Below, piece after piece: positions 27,922 to 36,346 of a stretch of 64,000 bases of DNA. Position numbers and translations under genes: made by a program. Below the pieces are notes generated by a model that saw only the letters and a list, made by a program, of their open reading frames with translations, ran no database searches and was not told where the DNA came from. The stretch is from Nocardioides nematodiphilus (GTDB lineage: Bacteria > Actinomycetota > Actinomycetes > Propionibacteriales > Nocardioidaceae), in assembly GCF_020216525.1 (NCBI RefSeq), contig NZ_JAIWOY010000007.1, forward strand, positions 124,001-188,000, written 5' to 3'. Numbering within the stretch: position 1 is the stretch's first letter; the number at the start of each line of letters is the position of its first letter.

Positions 27922-28398
27922 CTAGCCGCGCAACGTGGCCCCGACGCGATGCATGTGCTTGACCGCCGCCGCGTACGCGGCAAGCGCGCTGCACTCGAGG
28001 TAGGGGATCTGGTGCTCGTCGCAGAAGTCGCGTAGGAGTGGTTGAGCGCGGCGGAAGGCCAGACCGAGGACCCGGCTGCCTCTCGAGCTGCGAGTGACCT
28101 GCAGGTGGCCGATGTCGTGGCCCAGGAAGCTGGTCCGGTTGGCCAGCACAGCGAGCACCGGAGTCATTGCGAGCAACCAGCAGGCGTGACGGTGCGTGAG
28201 CATCACCGCGATGACCATCCCCAGGGCAGCCAGCACCGCCGAGGCGTTCCGAGTGAAGGCGACGGGTCGCCGGCGCATCAGGCCGGCGTCGCGCACGCGC
28301 CGAGCGAGATCGCCGTACCCTCCCTGTGCGGCGCCAGCGGTGACCTCGGACCGCTCCGACTGCGCAGCGGGGGTGGTGCTCACGTCATCGAGGCTCAC
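27922..28398 (-). pseudogene. Fatty acid desaturase with the catalytic middle deleted
   Basis: 158-aa in-frame remnant. The N-terminal part matches membrane acyl desaturases: RDAGLMRRRP, a hydrophobic pair, then the first histidine box in FLGHDIGH. It jumps directly to the extreme C-terminal signature RRAQPLLRDFCDEHQIPY followed by AVKHMHRVGA. About 200 residues holding the second and third histidine boxes and two membrane segments are missing, so it cannot be an active desaturase. The start is the GTG at 28398, with AGGAG 7 nt upstream, and the RBS is intact. An expressed regulatory miniprotein is conceivable but a deletion relic is more likely. Confidence 0.78.
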
Positions 28399-28529
28399 GG
28401 TCGAACTCCTGGCTGCGATGCCGGCATCGCCCGGAAGGGCTGGCCGACCTGGGAAGGACGGGCCAGGAGGGCGGTCCTGGTCACCCGCAGGTGGATGGGC
28501 CGTGCGCGGCCCGCTCACGAGGGGTCCCG

Positions 28530-28985
28530 CTACGGGTGCCCGCCATCGTCGTCCCAGGCGGAGCGGGCCTCGTTCGTCTCGCATGCATCAGTCGTCGCGC
28601 GGACCGGGACGGCGGGACTCCGCCGCCCGCCGGCGTCGAGGAGGAGCGCAGCGGCTTCGTCCGCCGGGGTCTCGGGTGCGATGACGTCGATAGCCAGCCG
28701 ACGGCCGTCGAGCATGGTGAGGACGAGCTGACGGGTGTCGTCCCTCGGGAAGGAGCCGGTCTTCACCCGCCGCCCAGGAACGGCGACCGAACGGGGGCGG
28801 TCGTCCCAGTCCGGCGGTGAGTAGAGGACCCGCGCGATGCGCCCGGAGCTGGATGGCCACAGTGCGAACAGGCCGCCGAGCTCCTCGCTCAGGTTGCGGC
28901 TGTGCGGCCACCAGGCGCCCGACGCCATGCCCGGCTCCGACATGGGGCGGACTGCGAATCGCCCCGTCCGATCATCAGTGGCCAT
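28530..28985 (-). CDS. DUF5994 family protein
   Basis: About 151 aa, cytoplasmic. It carries the family pattern WWPHSRNLSEELGGL near the N-terminus, RIARVLYSPPDWDDRPR in the middle and VLTMLDGRRLAIDVIAPE near the end. The family is confined to Actinobacteria and has no known activity. The ATG at 28985 gives the usual family length. The frame is open further upstream but lacks family similarity there. It lies upstream of the desaturase remnant on the same strand, and its first codon faces the histidine-kinase gene across a divergent region. Confidence 0.75.
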   Translation of the reverse strand: MATDDRTGRFAVRPMSEPGMASGAWWPHSRNLSEELGGLFALWPSSSGRIARVLYSPPDWDDRPRSVAVPGRRVKTGSFPRDDTRQLVLTMLDGRRLAIDVIAPETPADEAAALLLDAGGRRSPAVPVRATTDACETNEARSAWDDDGGHP

Positions 28986-29302
28986 GAGTGCCACCGCCTG
29001 TCCCTTGCTGCATCGGCCGTCCCGCGGTGGAGTCGAGCGATTGCAGTCTTCTTCGATCATACGCCGGTATTCCAACACCGGCCGTCCGTTGGTCTTCTTC
29101 GCGCGTTGGCACCGTGCTCATCGAGCACTCGACCTGGTGGCGCAGGTGTCCTGTCCCGCAGGTGTCACGTCAGGGGCCGAACCCGCGTACGGGTGCGCCA
29201 CCGCACGCGGCAACATTTGCGGTGCGCCGTAGAGTGGAAGTCAACCAGCTTGCCATGCCAGCGCTCTTCGAGCCTCCAGGGCAGGACCGAGAGGCGGGCG
29301 TC
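28986..29302. other. Divergent intergenic region, DUF5994 / histidine kinase
   Basis: 317 bp. The kinase frame stays open through it, but with a composition unlike the protein and no RBS, so it is treated as non-coding. It should carry two promoters; no clear -10/-35 pair, repeat or RNA structure stands out. Confidence 0.4.
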
Positions 29303-30835
29303 GTGGCGACGTCCTTGAATCACTCGTGTCGGCCGGGCGGCGCACGCGATGGCGCGTACGAACTCGAGCGATCCTCGCTGGTCGTGCCGCGGGCAGGGAT
29401 GCTGGTCGCGCTGCCCCGCGCAGCGGTGCTGGTGCTGCTGCCGCTCACCCTCGCCCTCGCGTTGGTGCCTGAGGCGCGGAATGTGGACGGCGTCGCGCGC
29501 GCCCAGGACCTGACCGCCTACCCGTTGATTCTCTTGGCGGGCATCACGCTCTACTTCTGCCAGCGCATCGCCGGGGACGCCGGCCACGGTCGGCTTGCCG
29601 CCGGCATCGTCCTCCTCGGATCTCAAGGCGTCGGCCTTGCGGCCATCCGTGTCGCTCGGCCCGTGGCCGCCATCGAGCACCGCGACTGGTCGACCGGTAT
29701 CGACGTGTCGTTCCAGGTAGGGCTCCTGCTGCTGACGGTGCTCGTCGGCCGCCAGCTCCGAGCCGACCGCCGATTCGCCGACCCGGTCGCCGTGAGCGTG
29801 GCCGGCGCCGTCGTGCTCGTAGCAGCCCGGGCGGCCGTCCTCGCGCTGCCCTCCACGGGCCTCGCCCCGGTCGCTGTGCGCCTCCTCGCGGCCTTGGCGC
29901 TCACGGCGCAGGTGGGCACCGCGGTCCTCCTGCTGCGAGCCGCGTGGTTGCCGCACTGGTTCCGCGCTCCCGTCGCGGGGGCGCTGAGCCTCCTGGGTCT
30001 CAGCCACTTCCTCGTGTCCGCAGGCCCGTTCGGTGAGGTCGGCGGCGGCTTCGCGGTGGCCGCGGGGCTCCTGGGTGCCATGCTGCTCCTCGCGGCGAGC
30101 TTCGCCCTCCTCGAGGTGCTGCTGGAGCGCAGCGGCGACGCCGTCGTCGGGCTGAACCACCGGGTGGATCACCTTGAGGCTGACGCGCGCGTCGAGCAGG
30201 AGCACCGACACGAGGTCGGAAGCACCTTCGCCGGGATCGCGAACGGGATCCACCTCCTCCGCTCGCCGATATTGCTGACCGAGGATCGCCGCCGCGACCT
30301 CGAGACGATGCTCGACGCCGAAGCGGCGCGACTCCAGCGATTGATGGACCCCGGAAGGGCAGTCGTGTCGCAGTATCTGGACCTCGACGGCGTCCTGAAC
30401 CCGCTCGTCGCCGCTCATCGCATCCGCGGGAGAGTCGTTCACTGGCGGCCCAGTGGACTGCACGTCAGATGTCGTGCCGACGACATCGCCCAGGTGGTCA
30501 ACATCCTCCTCGAGAACGTCGCCAGGCATGGCGGGACTGCGGCGACCCTCACCGCTGCCAGAACCGGCGACGGCATCGAGATCCGGGTCACAGACCGGGG
30601 CCCAGGCATCGATCCCGCCCTCGCCGAGATCATCTTTCTCCGGGGCCACCGAGGAACACTTTCCCACGGCGAGGGCTTCGGACTGCACATCGCTCACCGA
30701 CTCATGATCGAGCACGGCGGCGGACTCCGGCTCGTCCAGGACGCGACAGTGCCCGGCGCCAGCTTCGTCGCCCGTCTCCCCCGCGCGCTGACCGCTCCCC
30801 TCGCCACCAACGCACGGGAACGCGCGACCCCATGA
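29303..30835 (+). CDS. Orphan membrane histidine kinase-like protein
   Basis: About 510 aa. Roughly eight hydrophobic segments (about 30-280) form an integral-membrane sensor region. A short coiled linker follows, then a putative phospho-acceptor in RHEVGSTFAGI and a HATPase_c domain with N-box NILLENVARHG, G1 DRGPGIDP and G2 GEGFGLHIAH. No response regulator is adjacent. The GTG at 29303 is preceded by GAGAGGCGGG; an in-frame ATG at 29255 is possible. The layout resembles MprB/MacS-like 7TM sensor kinases. Ligand and partner are unknown. Confidence 0.78.
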   Translation: MATSLNHSCRPGGARDGAYELERSSLVVPRAGMLVALPRAAVLVLLPLTLALALVPEARNVDGVARAQDLTAYPLILLAGITLYFCQRIAGDAGHGRLAAGIVLLGSQGVGLAAIRVARPVAAIEHRDWSTGIDVSFQVGLLLLTVLVGRQLRADRRFADPVAVSVAGAVVLVAARAAVLALPSTGLAPVAVRLLAALALTAQVGTAVLLLRAAWLPHWFRAPVAGALSLLGLSHFLVSAGPFGEVGGGFAVAAGLLGAMLLLAASFALLEVLLERSGDAVVGLNHRVDHLEADARVEQEHRHEVGSTFAGIANGIHLLRSPILLTEDRRRDLETMLDAEAARLQRLMDPGRAVVSQYLDLDGVLNPLVAAHRIRGRVVHWRPSGLHVRCRADDIAQVVNILLENVARHGGTAATLTAARTGDGIEIRVTDRGPGIDPALAEIIFLRGHRGTLSHGEGFGLHIAHRLMIEHGGGLRLVQDATVPGASFVARLPRALTAPLATNARERATP

Positions 30836-30927
30836 CCGCAGATCGGCGACAGGCGGTGTGACGTGCGGGCCTGTGGGTAACGCACCAAGGTCCGTATAGC
30901 CGCCCCGACGACCCAGGAGGACCCACC

Positions 30928-31506
30928 ATGGGTGACGCGATGGAAGACCGGGCCAAGGCCCGTGCCCTGCCCGAAGGCGATGTGATCCGGGTGCTGCTGG
31001 AGCAGCACGCGCAGATCCGGGACCTCTTCAGCGAGGTCAAGAACCACACCGGCAAGGAGCAGGAGTCGGCCTTCGATGCGTTGCGCGCTCTGCTCGCCGT
31101 GCACGAGACCGCGGAGGAGATGGTGCTCCGCCCGGTCACCGAGAAGGTGGTCGGCGAGGACGTCGCCGTGGCCCGCAACCATGAGGAGATGGCGGCCAAC
31201 GCCTTCCTGGCCCACCTGGAGAAGATGTCGCTGGACGACCCTGACTTCGCGGCGCAGTTCGCCGAGTTCGAGGCGGCGGTGGACAAGCACGCGGAGGCCG
31301 AGGAGAGCGAGGAGTTCCCACGGATCCTGGCCGAGTGCGACGTCGACCAGCGTCAGACGATGGGCCGCAAGATCAAGGCCGCGGAGATGATCGCGCCGAC
31401 CCACCCCCACCCGTCGATGGAGCCGGGCTCGATGCACCAGCGGATGGTCGGGCCGTTCGCCGCCCTCATCGATCGCGCCCGCGACGCGATCTCCCACGCG
31501 CACTGA
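30928..31506 (+). CDS. Hemerythrin HHE domain protein
   Basis: 192-aa helical protein expected to bind a diiron centre and O2, NO or peroxide. Candidate ligands are His27 (LLEQHAQ), His59 and Glu63 (AVHETAEE), His85 (NHEEM), and His121 with Glu125 (DKHAEAEE). AGGAGG lies 7 nt before the ATG. It is 92 bp downstream of the histidine kinase and in the same orientation. A C-terminal tail with HPHP may add metal contacts. In actinobacteria such proteins accompany redox and hypoxia responses; the role here is inferred. Confidence 0.88.
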   Translation: MGDAMEDRAKARALPEGDVIRVLLEQHAQIRDLFSEVKNHTGKEQESAFDALRALLAVHETAEEMVLRPVTEKVVGEDVAVARNHEEMAANAFLAHLEKMSLDDPDFAAQFAEFEAAVDKHAEAEESEEFPRILAECDVDQRQTMGRKIKAAEMIAPTHPHPSMEPGSMHQRMVGPFAALIDRARDAISHAH

Positions 31507-31514
31507 CGGATCAC

Positions 31515-31741
31515 TCAGGCGGAGTGGCCCGCCTCGATGTCGGCGACGTCCTGGAGGCTCAGGGCGTCGCCGTTCTCGTCCTCGGCCGCATCGACGCCCC
31601 CCACGGGTGCGAGCAGGTGGTCTGCGTCGAGAAGCCGACGAGGCAGCCGTCGCGCTCATCACCGGACGCGGCGGTGACGACGAAGACCGGGTAGTCGTGC
31701 CCGGCCACGAAGTCGTCGAGGCCGGGCCCGGCAGGCCTCAT
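31515..31741 (-). pseudogene. Flavin reductase-like gene reduced to its two ends by an internal deletion
   Basis: The N-terminal part reads LDDFVAGHDYPVFVVTAASG then CLVGFSTQ, the start of FMN-binding split-barrel reductases. Immediately afterwards another frame gives ADHLLAPVGGVDAAEDENG then LQDVADIEAGHSA, the end of the same family. About 95 central residues are missing, and the joint, near 31630-31650, is out of frame. Its ATG overlaps the stop of the LLM oxidoreductase gene as ATGA, so the pair was once an oxidoreductase with its own flavin reductase. No function remains. Confidence 0.65.
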
Positions 31742-32715
31742 CCGCCGCCGCCGTCGCGGGTGAGCGCGCGGGTCTTGCGTACGGCCGGCAGGACCTCCTC
31801 GCCGAAGCGCCGGATCATCTCGGCGTAGTGCGGGCCGATGTTCGCGACGTAGACCTCCTCGAAGGAGGCGTAGTCGTCGAAGGCCTCCGCGTGACGCTGG
31901 AGGTCGGGGCCGCACACGTGCGCGTTGCGGGTCATCTCCTCGGTGACCAGCTGAGCGCCCTGCTCGAACTGCTTGGGTGACGCCAGCACCTGGGCCAGCT
32001 CGCCGGGCAGGCCGGAGGTCGACCAGAGCCGGTGCGCGTGACCGACGGCCTCCTCCTCGGTCGGCGCGTACGCCGCCTTGATGGTCGCGATCGCGGGCTT
32101 GCCGCCGGACTCGGTGCGGAAGAGGTCGAGGAGCTCGGCGTCCGCGGTGGTGGTGACATATCCGTCGCCGATCCGCGCCGCGAGCTTGGTCGCCGCCGGG
32201 CCGAAGCCGCTGACGTAGATCTCCGGCGGCGTCTCGGGCAGGGTGTAGATCCGCGCGTCCTCGACGGTGTAGTGCTTGCCGTGGTGGTCGACGCGCTCGC
32301 CGGTCCACAGCCGCCGCATCACGTCGACGGCCTCCTCGAGCATCTCGAGGCGGATCTCGGCCGTCGGCCAGCGGTCGCCGTGGATGTGCTCGTTGAGGGC
32401 CTCGCCGGAGCCGACGCCGAGCCGGAAGCCGCCGTGATGGAGTGCCGCACTGGTGGCCGCCGCCTGGGCGGTGATCACCGGACTCATCCGTACGGTCGGG
32501 CACGTCACCGTGGTCGTGACGGGCAGTCGCGACACCTTCGCGAGAGCTCCGATCACGCTCCACACGAAGGCGCTCTGTCCCTGCTCGTCGTTCCACGGAT
32601 GGAAGTGGTCACTGATCGCGAGAGCCTCGAAGCCGGCCTCCTCGGCGAGCACCGCCTGCTCCAGCAGCTCGTCGGGGCCGTACTCCTCGGTCGAGAGGAA
32701 GTATCCGATCACCAT
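31738..32715 (-). CDS. LLM-class F420-dependent oxidoreductase (G6PDH-like subfamily)
   Basis: 325-aa luciferase-like TIM barrel. The region SDHFHPWNDEQGQSAFVWS and the block FRLGVGSGEALNEHIHG match the F420-dependent glucose-6-phosphate dehydrogenase-related subfamily, so F420 rather than FMN is the likely cofactor. The substrate is unknown. The ATG at 32715 is chosen because upstream reading enters the divergent promoter region and then the GMC gene. It is divergent from the GMC oxidoreductase, and its stop overlaps the start of the flavin-reductase remnant. Confidence 0.88.
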   Translation of the reverse strand: MVIGYFLSTEEYGPDELLEQAVLAEEAGFEALAISDHFHPWNDEQGQSAFVWSVIGALAKVSRLPVTTTVTCPTVRMSPVITAQAAATSAALHHGGFRLGVGSGEALNEHIHGDRWPTAEIRLEMLEEAVDVMRRLWTGERVDHHGKHYTVEDARIYTLPETPPEIYVSGFGPAATKLAARIGDGYVTTTADAELLDLFRTESGGKPAIATIKAAYAPTEEEAVGHAHRLWSTSGLPGELAQVLASPKQFEQGAQLVTEEMTRNAHVCGPDLQRHAEAFDDYASFEEVYVANIGPHYAEMIRRFGEEVLPAVRKTRALTRDGGGG

Positions 32716-32725
32716 GCGCTGCCTG

Positions 32726-32776
32726 TACCCACGGGTATGGACCGGATATCTCACCTCTTGTCGGCACTCCTGCCGA
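32726..32776. promoter_or_regulatory. Two inverted repeats in the LLM/GMC divergent promoter region
   Basis: TACCC-AC-GGGTA (32726-32737) and TCGGCA-CTCC-TGCCGA (32761-32776) are both perfect in their arms and sit between the two divergent starts. They could be operators for a shared regulator, which is not encoded next to them. Confidence 0.4.
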
Positions 32777-32793
32777 TATGGGAGTGTCGCGGC

Positions 32794-34380
32794 ATGTCGC
32801 TGCTCAAGAAGCGCCCCGCCCGGACGGTCTACGACTACATCGTGGTCGGAGCCGGCTCCGGTGGCTCTGCCGTCGCCGCCCGCCTGGCCGAGAACCCGAA
32901 CGTCACCGTCGCGCTGATCGAGGCGGGTGGCAGCGACTTCACGCTCGCGACCCGCGCCCCGGCCGCCTTCGGCGAGCAGTTCCACAAGAAGGGCGACTGG
33001 GACTACTTCACCGCCCCCGAGCCGGCCGCGGCCAACCGCGAGATCCACCTGCCGCGCGCGAAGGTCGTCGGCGGTTGCTCGGCGATGAACGCCATGCTGT
33101 GGGTGCGCGGCAGCGACCGGGACTTCGACTCCTGGGGCCTCGACGGCTGGGGTTGGAAGGACGTCGAGCCGGTCTACGACCGGATGGAGGGCCACTTCCT
33201 GCCCGGTCACAACCAGGACGGGCCGATGCGGATCAACCGGCTCACCACACCGGACGCGACCGCGGTCGCCTTCGTCGACGCCGCCGTCAACGCCGGCATC
33301 CCCGCCAACGAGGACCTCTCCGGCCCCGATCTCGACGGGGTCTCGCTGGCCCCGACCACGACGGTCGGCGGCCGGCGCTGGTCGACCGCGCGCGGTTACC
33401 TCGACGCCGTGGTCAAGAAGCCCAACTTCGACCTCATCACCAAGACGCTGGTCGACCGGATCCTCATCACCAACGGCCAGGCCGTCGGCGTGGAGGTCTC
33501 GACGCGGGGTCGCAAGCGGACGCTGAGCGTCCGAGGCGAGATCGTGCTGAGCGCGGGTGCGTACAACACGCCGCAGCTCCTCCAGCTCTCCGGCATCGGG
33601 GACGCCTCACACCTGCGGAGTCTCGGCGTCGACGTGGTGGTCGACAACCCCGAGGTCGGGGCGCACCTCAAGGAGCACCCCTTCAGCTTCACCAACTTCG
33701 AGCTCGCCGACGGGCCCTGGAAGGGCCTCTTCGGCGTCGAGAAGAACCCGATGCACATCGTCAACTGGCTGCGGAACGGATCGGGCCCGATCGCGAGCAA
33801 CGTCGCCGAGGCGATCGCCCACGTGCGTACGCGGGAGGGGCTCGAGGTGCCGGACATGCAGCTCGTCTTCGCGCCGGCCTTCTTCTGGGAGAACGGCGAG
33901 GCGACCCACACCAAGCCGGCGATCTCGGTGATGCAGTCCTACTGGGAGCCGAAGAGCACCGGCCACGTGAAGATCACCTCGAAGGACCCGGCGGCGGCCC
34001 CGGAGATCCTGATGAACATGCTCTCGGCCCGGGAGGACGTCGAGGCGCTGATGCGCGGCATCGACCTCACCCGCCGGATCATCGCCTCGGCACCGTACGA
34101 CACGATGATCGCCCGCGAGATCAACCCGGGCGCGGACATCCGGTCCCCCGAGGCGATGGAGACCTTCATCCGCGAGACCACGCTGCACACCTACCACCCG
34201 GCCTGCACCGCCGGCATGGGTCGCGTGCTCGACGAGCGGCTGCGGGTCAACGGGGTGAAGGGGCTCCGCGTCGCCGACACCAGTGCCCTGCCGGAGATCA
34301 CCCATGGCAACACCAACGCCCCGGCGATCCTGATCGGCGAGCGCTGCGCGACCTTCATCCAGGAGGACGCGCAGCGCTGA
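32794..34380 (+). CDS. GMC-family FAD-dependent alcohol/choline-type oxidoreductase
   Basis: 528-aa flavoenzyme oxidising an alcohol or polyol. The FAD-binding motif is GAGSGG (19-24), with the GMC signature block PRAKVVGGCSAMNAMLWVRG. The C-terminal half has the catalytic histidine region HTYHPACTAGMG and the closing HGNTNAPAILIGE. It has no signal peptide. The ATG at 32794, with GGGAG upstream, gives the canonical N-terminus. It resembles choline dehydrogenase and alkanol dehydrogenases, but the substrate cannot be read from sequence. A downstream convergent hydrolase gene ends 11 bp away. Confidence 0.9.
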   Translation: MSLLKKRPARTVYDYIVVGAGSGGSAVAARLAENPNVTVALIEAGGSDFTLATRAPAAFGEQFHKKGDWDYFTAPEPAAANREIHLPRAKVVGGCSAMNAMLWVRGSDRDFDSWGLDGWGWKDVEPVYDRMEGHFLPGHNQDGPMRINRLTTPDATAVAFVDAAVNAGIPANEDLSGPDLDGVSLAPTTTVGGRRWSTARGYLDAVVKKPNFDLITKTLVDRILITNGQAVGVEVSTRGRKRTLSVRGEIVLSAGAYNTPQLLQLSGIGDASHLRSLGVDVVVDNPEVGAHLKEHPFSFTNFELADGPWKGLFGVEKNPMHIVNWLRNGSGPIASNVAEAIAHVRTREGLEVPDMQLVFAPAFFWENGEATHTKPAISVMQSYWEPKSTGHVKITSKDPAAAPEILMNMLSAREDVEALMRGIDLTRRIIASAPYDTMIAREINPGADIRSPEAMETFIRETTLHTYHPACTAGMGRVLDERLRVNGVKGLRVADTSALPEITHGNTNAPAILIGERCATFIQEDAQR

Positions 34381-34391
34381 CGCCGCCCGCA

Positions 34392-35327
34392 TCAGGAGGC
34401 GCCGAGACCCTCGCTGAAGAAGGCGTCGATCCGCTCGACGGCGCTCGTCACGTGCGGCTCCACGTCGTACAGGTCGACGTGGCTGGCACCCTCGATCCAG
34501 TACATCTCCTTCGGCCCGACCGCCTTCTGGAAGGCCTCGGTGCTCATCCACGAGGTGACCGCGCGGGTTCCGACCACCATCAGCAGCGGGCGCTGCCCGA
34601 TCAGCGGCACCTGGGCGAACGCGTCGAACGTGCCGAGCCGGTCGACGCTGGTCCAGTCGAGCGAGCGGGCGGACCGCTCGTGGGCCGCGCGCGGCGTGCA
34701 GTAGTACTCGAACCCCTCAGCGCCGTGCTCACCGCCCATCGCGCGAGCGTGCTCGAGGCTCTCGGGGAAGATCGGCAGCGCACCCGGGTCCTCGCCACGC
34801 GCGGCGGCCGTACGGGCGGCCCCGGCCGCGGTCAGCAGCCCCTGGAAGACCGCCGGGTCCTGCGCGCCGTCGGCGCCGAGGCGGAACTGACGGGCCACGT
34901 CGACCGCGGAGACCGTGGCCAGCGCCTTGATCCGGTGGTCGCTGGCGGTGGCCGCCAGCGAGTAGCCGCCCGAGGCGCAGATGCCGAGGGCGCCGATGCG
35001 CTCGGCGTCCACCTCGGGACGCGTGGTCAGGTACGACACGGCGGCCTTGAAGTCCTCGATCCGCTGGCCAGGGTCCTCGAGCCCGCGCGGGAAGCCGCCG
35101 CTCGCGCCCTGGTACGCGGCGTCGAAGGCGACGGTGACGTAGCCGCGCTCGGCCAGGCGGGCGGCGTACAGGCCCGAGGTCTGCTCCTTCACGCTGGTCC
35201 CGGGGTGACCGACGACGATGCCAGCACGCGCGGTGGTGAGGTCGGCCGGGGCGTAGAGATGCGCGGCGAGGGTGATGCCGTTGCTCTGGAAGGCGACGTC
35301 GGTCGTGGTGATCGTGGTGGTGCTCAT
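34392..35327 (-). CDS. Alpha/beta hydrolase, YcjY/dienelactone-hydrolase-like
   Basis: 311-aa cytoplasmic hydrolase. The nucleophile elbow reads GICASGGY, where Cys takes the place Ser has in most esterases, as in dienelactone hydrolases. The oxyanion region is VVGHPGTSVKEQ, and the final His is in EGASHVDLYD. GGAGAAG lies upstream of the ATG at 35327. It is divergent from an XRE regulator 150 bp away, a common hydrolase-regulator arrangement. The reaction is unproven. Confidence 0.85.
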   Translation of the reverse strand: MSTTTITTTDVAFQSNGITLAAHLYAPADLTTARAGIVVGHPGTSVKEQTSGLYAARLAERGYVTVAFDAAYQGASGGFPRGLEDPGQRIEDFKAAVSYLTTRPEVDAERIGALGICASGGYSLAATASDHRIKALATVSAVDVARQFRLGADGAQDPAVFQGLLTAAGAARTAAARGEDPGALPIFPESLEHARAMGGEHGAEGFEYYCTPRAAHERSARSLDWTSVDRLGTFDAFAQVPLIGQRPLLMVVGTRAVTSWMSTEAFQKAVGPKEMYWIEGASHVDLYDVEPHVTSAVERIDAFFSEGLGAS

Positions 35328-35476
35328 GGGTGGCTTCTCCGTCTCAGGTGGGGGTTGCGCCGTTGTGGCGTGTCACCAACCTCCCTGCGCCGGCCGGGCC
35401 GCAAAAGAGACGAGTCTGTGCCGGGGAAGGATCTGTCCCTCCCACGACGTGGTGCCCAGCCAGCAGAATGTGAGCC

Positions 35477-36346
35477 ATGAGCCACCCCTCCGATGCGCAC
35501 GAGCTCGGCGCCTTCCTCAAGGCGTGCCGGGCACGCCTGACGCCGGCTGAGGTCGGCCTCCCCGAGCGCGACGGCTACCGCAAGGTCGCCGGGCTGCGCC
35601 GCGAGGAGGTCGCCTCCGTCGCCGCGATCAGCGTCGACTACTACACCCGTCTCGAGCAGGGCCGGGTGAAGGCATCCGCCTCCGTGCTGTCGACGCTGGT
35701 GCGAGCCCTGCGGCTCGACGAGGACCAGCAGGCCTACCTGTACGAGATAGCCGGCAAGGTCGACGCGCTGCCGCGTCGGCGCCGTAGCGCCGAGCAGGTG
35801 CGCCCGCCCGTACGGCGGCTGTTGGAGCAGCTCGGCTCGACGCCGGCGATCGTGCCCGGCAAGCGCCTGCAGGTGCTGGACTGGAATGCCGCAGCGGCGG
35901 CGCTCTTCACCGACTTCGCGGCCCTGAGGCCTGCGGAGCGCAACTACGTACGCCTGCTCTTCACCGACCCCGGGGCGCGCGGGATGCACCTGGAGTGGGA
36001 GCACGACGCGCGTGACGCGGTGGCGGCGCTGCGGATGGAGGCGGCCAAGGACGCCGACGACCCCGAGCTGGCGATGCTCGTGGGGGAGCTGTCGATGCGC
36101 GACGCCTCCTTCCGGACCTGGTGGGCCGAGCACCGGGTGATCACCGCGACGTACGGGACGAAGCGCTATCGCCATCCTGTCGTCGGTGAGCTGACCTTGG
36201 ACTGCGACACCTGGCAGAGCCCGGACGGCAACGGCCAGCGCCTCATGGTGCTGACCGCTGCCGCCGGCTCCCCCTCGGACGACGCGCTCCGGATCCTGTC
36301 CTCGTGGACACCCGCGCAGACGGGATCCGGAGCGGCGCTCGCCTAG
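35477..36346 (+). CDS. XRE-family regulator with MmyB-like ligand domain
   Basis: 289 aa. An N-terminal helix-turn-helix of XRE type (about 8-85; GLRREEVASVAAISVDYYTRLEQG) is followed by a MmyB-like ligand-binding domain (about 110-270; WNAAAAALFTDF, WWAEHRV, LDCDTWQSPDG). Members of this group often bind fatty acyl-type ligands and control a divergently encoded oxidoreductase or hydrolase. Here the target is probably the adjacent alpha/beta hydrolase. The stop overlaps the end of the convergent SnoaL gene by 4 bp. Confidence 0.9.
   Translation: MSHPSDAHELGAFLKACRARLTPAEVGLPERDGYRKVAGLRREEVASVAAISVDYYTRLEQGRVKASASVLSTLVRALRLDEDQQAYLYEIAGKVDALPRRRRSAEQVRPPVRRLLEQLGSTPAIVPGKRLQVLDWNAAAAALFTDFAALRPAERNYVRLLFTDPGARGMHLEWEHDARDAVAALRMEAAKDADDPELAMLVGELSMRDASFRTWWAEHRVITATYGTKRYRHPVVGELTLDCDTWQSPDGNGQRLMVLTAAAGSPSDDALRILSSWTPAQTGSGAALA

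Noticed and set aside
28988..29302. N-terminal extension of the orphan kinase
   Set aside because: Sequence upstream of the GTG at 29303 lacks an RBS at its first ATG and does not look like a membrane sensor; the SD GAGAGG points to 29303.
32032..32793. N-terminal extension of the GMC oxidoreductase by 254 codons
   Set aside because: Runs antisense through the LLM oxidoreductase; the family N-terminus begins at 32794 with an RBS.
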